Source of the DNA: CAZCAQ01 sp964563965
Lineage (GTDB): Bacteria > Patescibacteriota > WWE3 > UBA101185 > UBA10185
DNA length: 11,916 nucleotides
Direction of reading: 5' to 3'
NCBI GenBank assembly: GCA_964563965.1
Contig: CAZLZI010000030.1
Location: 1 to 11,916, forward strand
Within the stretch, counting starts at the first letter, position 1. Each line of letters starts with the position of its first letter. The notes under the pieces are model-generated. The model saw nothing but the letters and a program-made list of their open reading frames with translations. It had not been told where the DNA came from and searched no databases. The translations under genes were made by a program, and so were the position numbers. Positions 7,035 to 11,916 of this stretch are shown here, piece by piece.

Positions 7035-8831
7035 TTATTCTACAATGCTTATACCGTTATAAGCTGTTATTACTTTACCGTCAACTGCTATAAAATCTTT
7101 AACATTTGGTGAGATAAGTCCATCTTTTGGACCAAACAATGTTGTTACGCCGGTGTTGGCATCTATCCTCATTAGTCCACGATCGGTACCTACCCATACA
7201 ACATTCTGATCGATCTGTATTTTTCTTACCTCAATAGTATGTAACCAATCAGCAAATGGGCTATACCTCTTGGGTAGCATTTTTAATGTGTACTCTTTGC
7301 CTTTATATTGTAGTTTTATAAGATCTTCATTTGCTGTGTAGGTTATCCCAAGTTTAGCTATGTCCTCTTTAGTCGTTGCAGTTACGAGTCTTCTTGCAAG
7401 AGTAAAACGTGAATTGAAATCATACACATTGTTACTCGTTTTTATAGGATGAACTAAATCTGGGAGTTTACTTAGTTTTGTAGTTGTAAGCTTGGTAAAT
7501 TGTTTAGTAAGAGTATCTAGCGTATAGCTAGTTTCCTCAAGGGTTGTGGTATCCACAGTATAGAGTACCAGTTCTTTCGAATCAAAAGCTGACACAAACG
7601 CATAGCCGTTTAAGGTCTCAGCCGTTTCTACTGGGAGTAATACTTCATCAAGTGCCTCTGTTACATAATTATGTAAGTAGACTTTGGGTCTTGAGCAACC
7701 TTGCCCACAAGATTGATAGACTGCTAAGCTTAAATTTGTGTATTCAAGGGGTTCAAACAAGATAAGGGAGGTATCATCGGCATTACCTTGGATGATGTTC
7801 TTGTCTAGTGTTTTATGATCCACTTTAAGTAATGCATTTCCTTGAACTTCAAAGCCCCCACCTGAAATAACTTTGGTGTTTATAACATGCCATACTTTAT
7901 TAGTTGTGTAGTCATTAATTAGTGTTACCGGTTTCTTCTTCTTAGTATCATAAGCCAACTGCACCGTTTCTTTATCCTCTTCTGAAATACTTCTCCACGA
8001 ATCCTCGCCAAGAATTTGTTTCCAAGCTCGATTATTAGTCAGCAACTCCTCAAAAGTTAGCTCAAAGTTTTGTCCTGTATTAAATAAATCGAAGGCATAC
8101 ACACCTTCTTGCGTTGTATAAAAGTCATAGATGTTTAGCCCTGTACTTGGTGCATTCGCAAACCGGTTTGCTTCAAACACTTCCCATGTGTTAGCTGCTG
8201 TATTAAATCTGGCAACAAAGGCACTGCTTTTATTGCTTCCCAAGATTGATGCGTAGATAAAGTTCCCTCCTTTGGCTAGTGCTACCGTATTTAATGTCTC
8301 AACTTCTGGGTTTATGGCTTTTTTGTGGTGTGTTACTTTTAAAGTCTTCAAATCTATAGAGTCAAGTCCATCAAAGGTTGCAACCCATAATCTATCTTCA
8401 TCTAGTAACAGTTTGATATTTGCACCATTTGAAAGGCCCGTTTGTGTATTAATGATTTTAGTATCGTGTGTAGTAAGGTTATATTGAGTTATTCCGTCTT
8501 GTGAACCTATGTATAGATAATCTTTATAGTTAACTAAAGAAGTTATAAATTCATTAGCCAAGCCATCAGCCATAGTTAGAGTTTTAACTATGTTTTTTGT
8601 CTGCATATCAACAGCTACTACTCCCCCATCACAAGCGATGTACATGAGCTTATCTATTGCTAGATAATCACGTTGTTCTAGGCAACCTATAAATCTAGAG
8701 GTGGGCACGTCTGTAATTTGGGGATCAGTATTAGGTTCTATAGAAAGTTTTTTTTGATAATTGCTAATGGTAAAAATTCCTCCTGAAAGTGTAAGTATTG
8801 CTAGTAATATAATAAATGTAGTTTTATTCAT
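7035..8831 (-). CDS. Membrane-anchored Reg_prop-type beta-propeller protein
   Basis: This 598-residue protein has one N-terminal hydrophobic helix (about residues 5-23; anchor or signal) and an otherwise polar, beta-rich body that should lie outside the cytoplasmic membrane. Repeats resembling the two-component-regulator propeller motif are clear near the N-terminus: TMADGLANEFITSL..YLYIGSQDGITQYNL (86-119) and TQTGLSNG..RLWVATFDGLDSIDL (129-161). They recur at the C-terminus: VVWVGTDRGLMRID, then GPKDGLISPNVKDF (544-580). The middle (170-530) keeps propeller-like periodicity but no motif I recognise. Cys50/Cys67 and Cys375/Cys379 (SCGQGC) could form disulfides. There is no kinase or transmitter domain, so this is a stand-alone sensor, scaffold or ligand-binding propeller rather than a hybrid regulator. 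It lies 3 bases after paralogue 2 of the glycosyltransferases. The specific function is unknown. Confidence 0.72.
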   Translation of the reverse strand: MNKTTFIILLAILTLSGGIFTISNYQKKLSIEPNTDPQITDVPTSRFIGCLEQRDYLAIDKLMYIACDGGVVAVDMQTKNIVKTLTMADGLANEFITSLVNYKDYLYIGSQDGITQYNLTTHDTKIINTQTGLSNGANIKLLLDEDRLWVATFDGLDSIDLKTLKVTHHKKAINPEVETLNTVALAKGGNFIYASILGSNKSSAFVARFNTAANTWEVFEANRFANAPSTGLNIYDFYTTQEGVYAFDLFNTGQNFELTFEELLTNNRAWKQILGEDSWRSISEEDKETVQLAYDTKKKKPVTLINDYTTNKVWHVINTKVISGGGFEVQGNALLKVDHKTLDKNIIQGNADDTSLILFEPLEYTNLSLAVYQSCGQGCSRPKVYLHNYVTEALDEVLLPVETAETLNGYAFVSAFDSKELVLYTVDTTTLEETSYTLDTLTKQFTKLTTTKLSKLPDLVHPIKTSNNVYDFNSRFTLARRLVTATTKEDIAKLGITYTANEDLIKLQYKGKEYTLKMLPKRYSPFADWLHTIEVRKIQIDQNVVWVGTDRGLMRIDANTGVTTLFGPKDGLISPNVKDFIAVDGKVITAYNGISIVE

Positions 8832-8834
8832 AAT

Positions 8835-10280
8835 TTATAAGCTAGTTGCAGTTGGAATTAAATATATTTTAGCGGTCTCTTTACCATCTGGATTATAGTA
8901 CACTTTTAAAGGTTCGTTTAGACTTATCCACTCAAGTACTCTTTTATTCGATGTTGTAGGCATATATGATTGTGGATTTACAATTTCGACATAGAAACCA
9001 GCATTAGCACCATCACGTTTATTTTTAATATAATAGGAGCTAATCGAGCCTCTTTCATTGGTTGTATAGGGTATGGTTACGTCGTATGAGGCAAGATAGT
9101 CCGCAATCTCTTCCCAGTGTCGATTGTAAGGAAAGCCAAAAAGACTTAAGTGATAATACTGCAGTGGTTTAGCTAGTTGTAAGCGAAAGATAGCTTCTTC
9201 CTCCCATGGATATTCATTATTGTTATCTACAAAGATATGAAATGCAATCAATGTAAAAAAGCACAATATTAGAGCCACCACACTTTCATATGCTTGTGTG
9301 AACAGTTTTAATTTAACTTTCTGAAGTTGCTGCTCAAAGGAAGTTATCCCAAGAGCTATAAGAATTATTGCCGGTATCAAATAGGTATAAATATGGGTTC
9401 CCGGAATAGATACGAGTAATTCCATAAATATTAATGGGAATGCTAACCATAGGATCAGTCCTTTAGTACTTAAGGTTGGTTTGCGGATAGCAAAGAACAG
9501 ACCTATAAGACTAAACAAATAATAGAAATAGAGCATGCCAAAAGGGTTATATAGCTCAAACAGATAGTGTGAGCTTGATATCTTTGAGCCAGCTGAAGTG
9601 ATTCGCCCCTGCCAATAATTTAAGGTGCCATCAGTTAGTGAGAGTACAAAAGGTATATAGAAGATAGAGATGAGCAAGGTAAAGAGCAAAGCAAACCTGG
9701 TAATAACTTTAAGTTTTTTGTTCTTGCTAAGGTTAACGTTCTTATACCATTGCCACACTAGTACGCCAACCATTGGCGCGATAAATACCCCATCATAATG
9801 TGACAAAATTGAGAGTGCCCACATTACGGCGGCCATATAGAGTTTGTTAACATTCTTATTAGCAGTGGCCAAGAAGTAAAGAGTTAAAAGTGCAAAGAGA
9901 ATAACAAAAGATTGGTATTGTGCGATTCTCGAAAACGCTATAAATAGTCCATTTATGCTAAGAAGTAGAGAAGCATAGAATGCAACTTTAGTGTTAAAGA
10001 GTTGTGTTACAAGTTTATATAAGACAAGTACGGAGCATATGCCTGCAATAGCAAAAGGTAGTCTTAATAAAAATTCATTGGCATAGTTAGCATCAAAGAG
10101 TTTTAGTATGCCTGTAATGAGAAATTGGATAGGACCTTTCCGCTGGTTCAACAAAAACTCAGTTAATGATTGGCCATTTGGAGCTAAGAATAGAGCTTTT
10201 ATCTCATCGCCTTGTAGGTTGGAGTACCCTAAGTTAACAAGCCTTAGAAGTGCAGAAACACCTAGGACTAAAAATATCAT
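8835..10280 (-). CDS. GT39/ArnT-like GT-C membrane glycosyltransferase (paralogue 2), first gene of operon
   Basis: This 481-residue polytopic protein has TM1 at about residues 1-17, then the GT-C acidic pair Asp25-Glu26 (GYSNLQGDE). KGPIQF (48-53), RLPFAIAG (73-80), SRIAQYQS (117-124), HYDG (161-164), FELYNPF (241-247), GTHIY (294-298) and EYPWE (356-360) follow in the same order as in paralogue 1. A soluble C-terminal domain of about 120 residues follows the last helix, as in the paralogue. The likely reaction is transfer of a sugar from a polyprenyl-phosphate donor to an unknown surface lipid, glycan or protein. The start is fixed by an in-frame TAA three codons upstream of the ATG. It is preceded by a good promoter whose -10 box ends 6 bases before that ATG. 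Its short N-terminus compared with paralogue 1 is consistent with a leaderless start. Confidence 0.82.
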   Translation of the reverse strand: MIFLVLGVSALLRLVNLGYSNLQGDEIKALFLAPNGQSLTEFLLNQRKGPIQFLITGILKLFDANYANEFLLRLPFAIAGICSVLVLYKLVTQLFNTKVAFYASLLLSINGLFIAFSRIAQYQSFVILFALLTLYFLATANKNVNKLYMAAVMWALSILSHYDGVFIAPMVGVLVWQWYKNVNLSKNKKLKVITRFALLFTLLISIFYIPFVLSLTDGTLNYWQGRITSAGSKISSSHYLFELYNPFGMLYFYYLFSLIGLFFAIRKPTLSTKGLILWLAFPLIFMELLVSIPGTHIYTYLIPAIILIALGITSFEQQLQKVKLKLFTQAYESVVALILCFFTLIAFHIFVDNNNEYPWEEEAIFRLQLAKPLQYYHLSLFGFPYNRHWEEIADYLASYDVTIPYTTNERGSISSYYIKNKRDGANAGFYVEIVNPQSYMPTTSNKRVLEWISLNEPLKVYYNPDGKETAKIYLIPTATSL

Positions 10281-10286
10281 AGTATC

Positions 10287-10315
10287 ATGTTATTTCATGT
10301 GCTTAGGCATTGCAA
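10287..10315 (-). promoter_or_regulatory. Leaderless-type promoter of the five-gene surface operon
   Basis: On the minus strand TTGCAA (10310-10315) is followed after exactly 17 bases by TAACAT (10287-10292), which ends 6 bases before the ATG at 10280. Both boxes match four of six consensus bases. Transcription would start at or within a base or two of the ATG. No Shine-Dalgarno sequence is present. The -35 hexamer is self-complementary. Confidence 0.5.
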
Positions 10316-10401
10316 CTTTGCGCTAGTATTGTAAAAGCCAACTATCGCTTAGTTTTGTAAACCATTACTGCGGTGAGCTATAGCCGATCTAGTTACTTAA
10401 A

Positions 10402-10431
10402 TTGCTTGATTAAAGTCTTAAATAGTATAAT
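10402..10431 (+). promoter_or_regulatory. Leaderless-type promoter for the GT87-like gene
   Basis: TTGCTT (10402-10407), an 18-base spacer and a perfect TATAAT (10426-10431) end 6 bases before a GTG at 10438. That GTG opens a frame encoding a basic N-terminus and a membrane helix, out of phase with the main glycosyltransferase frame. If the TTG at 10497 were the true start, the leader would be about 60 bases. Confidence 0.5.
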
Positions 10432-10496
10432 TCCAGAGTGTCTGCACAACTTAGGAAATTTAGAAGCATTGGTGAGGTACTAGTAGTAACACTTAT

Positions 10497-11465
10497 TTGT
10501 TATTTGCTCTTTATACGTACAGGGTTAATACGCACAAGGTTACATCAGGTAATGATATAGGAGTTGAGTTTAAAACAGCAATAGGTATTGCAAAGGGCTT
10601 AAATCCTTACTCTCGTATAACTCAATATGATTTATTGGTAAACAAAAAGTTTGCAACGCTTCTGCCAACTTACAATTCTTTCCTCTTAGGACTTGCAAAA
10701 AGTGCGGATTATTCTCAAACACTCTACTTTAATGCTTTCAGAAGCATGATATATATTGCACAGCTTATCAGTGCAGCATTTATTTATGCTCTCTTTAGAC
10801 AGAAAGGTTATGGTCTTCTGGGTATTATAGCGCTTTCTTTTTATATGCTTAATCGTTGGGTAATTGATAATATTGCCGATCTTAAGCAGGACTCTCTTGC
10901 AATCTGTTTCTTACTCACGTCTTTGTATTTCATGGAGAGAAGACCGAAAGTGGGCTTTTTCTTGTATGGCTTGTCGGTTTCAATAAAACAAATAGGTATT
11001 TTTGCCTTGCCGATATTTCTACTTCCTTTAGTTGATAAAAAAAGAGATAGTCGGCAATTCCTAAGGAATGCTATGTTTTTTCTCATACCAACGTTCATAC
11101 CTGCAATCTCGTTTATGTTGCATGATTTTAGTGGCTTTGTTTATTCTATGGTGTTTAGCTTGACTAGAGCTCCGGCAACGAATGCATCCATCCCATTTGG
11201 ATATGACAAGGTTTTAGTTTTGTTTAACCCAACCAGTTATGGTTTTCTCACGCCATTTTTTTATTTACTACCAAGACTTATTCTTTTATTGCTTCTAGCG
11301 GGTGTGTATGCTCAAGTCTTTTTGCGAAAGATAAGGAGTTCGTTTGCATTATTTGCAGTCTTTTTTATCTTCGCTGCTTTTAATCCAGTGGTTTATGATC
11401 AGTATATGGTGTGGGTAATGCCGTTTGTCTTCTATTCAATCAGTGATTATCTTAATACTGTCTGA
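10497..11465 (+). CDS. GT87-like GT-C membrane glycosyltransferase, 5' end probably frameshifted
   Basis: The uninterrupted frame gives 322 residues with about eight membrane segments. The first loop holds TSGNDIGVEF (Asn19-Asp20) and GIAKGLNPY, the 'ND...aa..l..G.nPY' pattern of the GT87/DUF2029 polyprenyl-phosphate-dependent mannosyltransferase-like family. GLSVSIKQIGIFALPIFLLPL further on matches the conserved Lys-containing helix. The only start is the TTG at 10497, which would leave barely half of TM1. A frame one step away, from GTG 10438, encodes a basic start (SAQLRKFRS) and the helix IGEVLVVTLICYLLF, and would join neatly to ...ALYTYRVN if one base were missing around 10497-10515. 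The original gene therefore probably spans 10438-11465. No Shine-Dalgarno sequence is seen. It is divergent from the five-gene operon and may belong to the same surface-glycan pathway. Confidence 0.72.
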   Translation: MLFALYTYRVNTHKVTSGNDIGVEFKTAIGIAKGLNPYSRITQYDLLVNKKFATLLPTYNSFLLGLAKSADYSQTLYFNAFRSMIYIAQLISAAFIYALFRQKGYGLLGIIALSFYMLNRWVIDNIADLKQDSLAICFLLTSLYFMERRPKVGFFLYGLSVSIKQIGIFALPIFLLPLVDKKRDSRQFLRNAMFFLIPTFIPAISFMLHDFSGFVYSMVFSLTRAPATNASIPFGYDKVLVLFNPTSYGFLTPFFYLLPRLILLLLLAGVYAQVFLRKIRSSFALFAVFFIFAAFNPVVYDQYMVWVMPFVFYSISDYLNTV

Positions 11466-11550
11466 AAAGATTTTGGTGGGCCATCGTAGAGGATGTTTGG
11501 AACTTTTGCATGAAATTGATGCCAGAAATCGTTTTACCTTATAGCAATTA

Positions 11551-11579
11551 TTGACGTTAGGGCTCTAATAATATAAAAT
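11551..11579 (+). promoter_or_regulatory. Orphan sigma70-like promoter pointing into the NYN 3' region
   Basis: TTGACG (11551-11556, five of six) and TAAAAT (11574-11579, five of six) are separated by exactly 17 bases, the best full promoter match in the window. A transcript would begin near 11586. No start codon lies at the usual 6-base position, and the first downstream ATG (11654) is followed after one codon by TAG, so the product would be non-coding or antisense to the NYN gene. The same bases also read as the T-rich tail of a minus-strand terminator, which is an alternative explanation. Confidence 0.42.
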
Positions 11580-11604
11580 AGTAACTATCACGATAGCGAG
11601 TTAC
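11566..11604 (-). terminator. Candidate intrinsic terminator of the NYN gene
   Basis: Shortly after the minus-strand stop codon, GTAA(11581-11584)/TTAC(11601-11604) and CTATC(11585-11589)/GATAG(11592-11596) can stack into a 9-bp stem with a 4-base bulge. On the minus strand the stem is followed by TATTTTATATTATTA. The stem is AT-rich and bulged, so the call is tentative. Confidence 0.35.
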
Positions 11605-11635
11605 CTTGTAGATACGTTCTACGAGTTTATACTCG
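11581..11635. repeat. Cluster of three small inverted repeats
   Basis: Three hairpin-forming repeats lie end to end. They are GTAACT/AGTTAC with inner CTATC/GATAG (11581-11604), GTAGA/TCTAC (11608-11622) and CGAGT/ACTCG with a TTAT loop (11622-11635). CGAGTT occurs twice (11597-11602 and 11622-11627), so ACTCG could pair with either copy. The last hairpin overlaps the final codons of the NYN gene and on the plus strand is followed by CTTGTTTGTT. Confidence 0.5.
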
Positions 11636-11916
11636 CTTGTTTGTTGATATGCTCTAGCTTTTTCTTATTTACACTTACAAAATCGAAATATTTATCAAAT
11701 TTTCGTAACAAGGATGAATAACTAAGTTTGTTTGGTAAAACTAACTTGAATAATTTCTTTTTTTCTTCTAAATATTCAATTAAACAATGGAAATCTCCAT
11801 CACCTGAAACTATTACAGCGCTATCAAACTCGGTGAAATTAATCATCGTATGTAAAACTAGTTCAGCATCAACATTGCCTTTTATAACTCGTTTATTTCC
11901 TTCGTTAATTTCTAAT
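11619..11916 (-). CDS. NYN-domain (LabA/DUF88-like) protein, C-terminal part (5' end outside window)
   Basis: The frame is open to the window edge, giving the last 98 codons; the ATG at 11846 is internal. The visible part reads KGNVDAELVLHT, then DSAVIVSGDGDFHCLIEYL, then a basic strand-helix region and SYSSLLRKFDKYFDFV. The 'KG.vD..l..d' and 'SGDGDF..l' motifs carry the conserved acidic residues of NYN (PIN-like) domains in the LabA/DUF88 family, which are predicted metal-dependent ribonucleases in the cytoplasm. The N-terminal strand with the first catalytic Asp is off the window. The basic lysine-rich tail (NKKKLEHINK) may contact RNA. Its 3' end is faced by a plus-strand promoter and inverted repeats. 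The RNA target and pathway are unknown. Confidence 0.78.
   Translation of the reverse strand, partial: LEINEGNKRVIKGNVDAELVLHTMINFTEFDSAVIVSGDGDFHCLIEYLEEKKKLFKLVLPNKLSYSSLLRKFDKYFDFVSVNKKKLEHINKQASINS

Noticed and set aside
10108..10326. Plus-strand open frame over the operon start region
   Set aside because: It lies mostly antisense to the N-terminal motifs of the GT39-like paralogue, and its translation has no recognisable domain.
10371..10386. GCTATAGC palindrome with flanking CGG/CCG in the divergent promoter region
   Set aside because: The 8-bp core alone could be an operator, but it is common by chance and the flanks pair poorly. No regulator gene is nearby to support it.
11508..11540. 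GCAT/ATGC hairpin followed by CGTTTT as terminator of the GT87-like gene
   Set aside because: The stem is only 4 bp and the T run is short and displaced from it. Too weak to call.
11581..11650. tRNA-like cloverleaf from the three consecutive hairpins
   Set aside because: There is no 7-bp acceptor stem, no T-loop consensus (TTCRANY), and arm lengths do not match a tRNA.

Overview
This is an AT-rich, gene-dense bacterial window with short spacers, no rRNA, tRNA, insertion sequence or CRISPR, and no gene-free stretch over 300 bases. The gene set (several GT-C glycosyltransferases, a PQQ-type sugar dehydrogenase, an extracytoplasmic propeller protein, AbiEii- and NYN-type proteins, small hydrolases) resembles genomes of Patescibacteria/CPR such as the Microgenomates or WWE3 groups. 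That placement is an inference from gene style, not from a marker gene. TAG, TAA and TGA all end genes, and no complete gene contains an in-frame TGA, so nothing points to a recoded TGA.

Layout: (1) 1-435, the 3' part of an AbiEii-like nucleotidyltransferase gene (+). (2) 544-1290, a YfbR/HDDC2-like HD phosphohydrolase (+). (3) 1321-2253, a CaCA-family Na+/Ca2+ exchanger (+), whose end overlaps by four bases the end of (4) 2250-3941, a Kef-type CPA2 antiporter with a TrkA-N domain (-). (5) 3990-10280, a tightly packed five-gene minus-strand operon. In transcription order it holds a GT39-like membrane glycosyltransferase, a membrane-anchored Reg_prop beta-propeller protein, a MazG-like protein, a second GT39-like paralogue and a secreted or anchored PQQ-type sugar dehydrogenase, with gaps of 3, 4, 6 and 2 bases. 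(6) 10438/10497-11465, a divergently transcribed GT87-like membrane glycosyltransferase whose 5' end looks frameshifted. (7) 11619-11916, the 3' part of a NYN/LabA-like nuclease gene (-).

The central block appears devoted to the cell surface. Three polytopic GT-C enzymes would move sugars from lipid carriers outside the membrane, and two extracytoplasmic beta-propellers would bind or oxidise sugar-like ligands. This joint role is inferred from co-transcription and predicted location only. The two ion antiporters form a separate convergent pair.

Two signals lie beyond the genes. First, no assessable start has a convincing Shine-Dalgarno sequence, while several first-in-transcript genes have a -10-like hexamer exactly 6 bases before the start codon, often with a -35-like box 17-18 bases further upstream. 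This suggests leaderless transcription. Second, a good orphan plus-strand promoter (11551-11579) points into a run of small inverted repeats opposite the 3' end of the NYN gene, which may be a small antisense RNA or a switch-like element.
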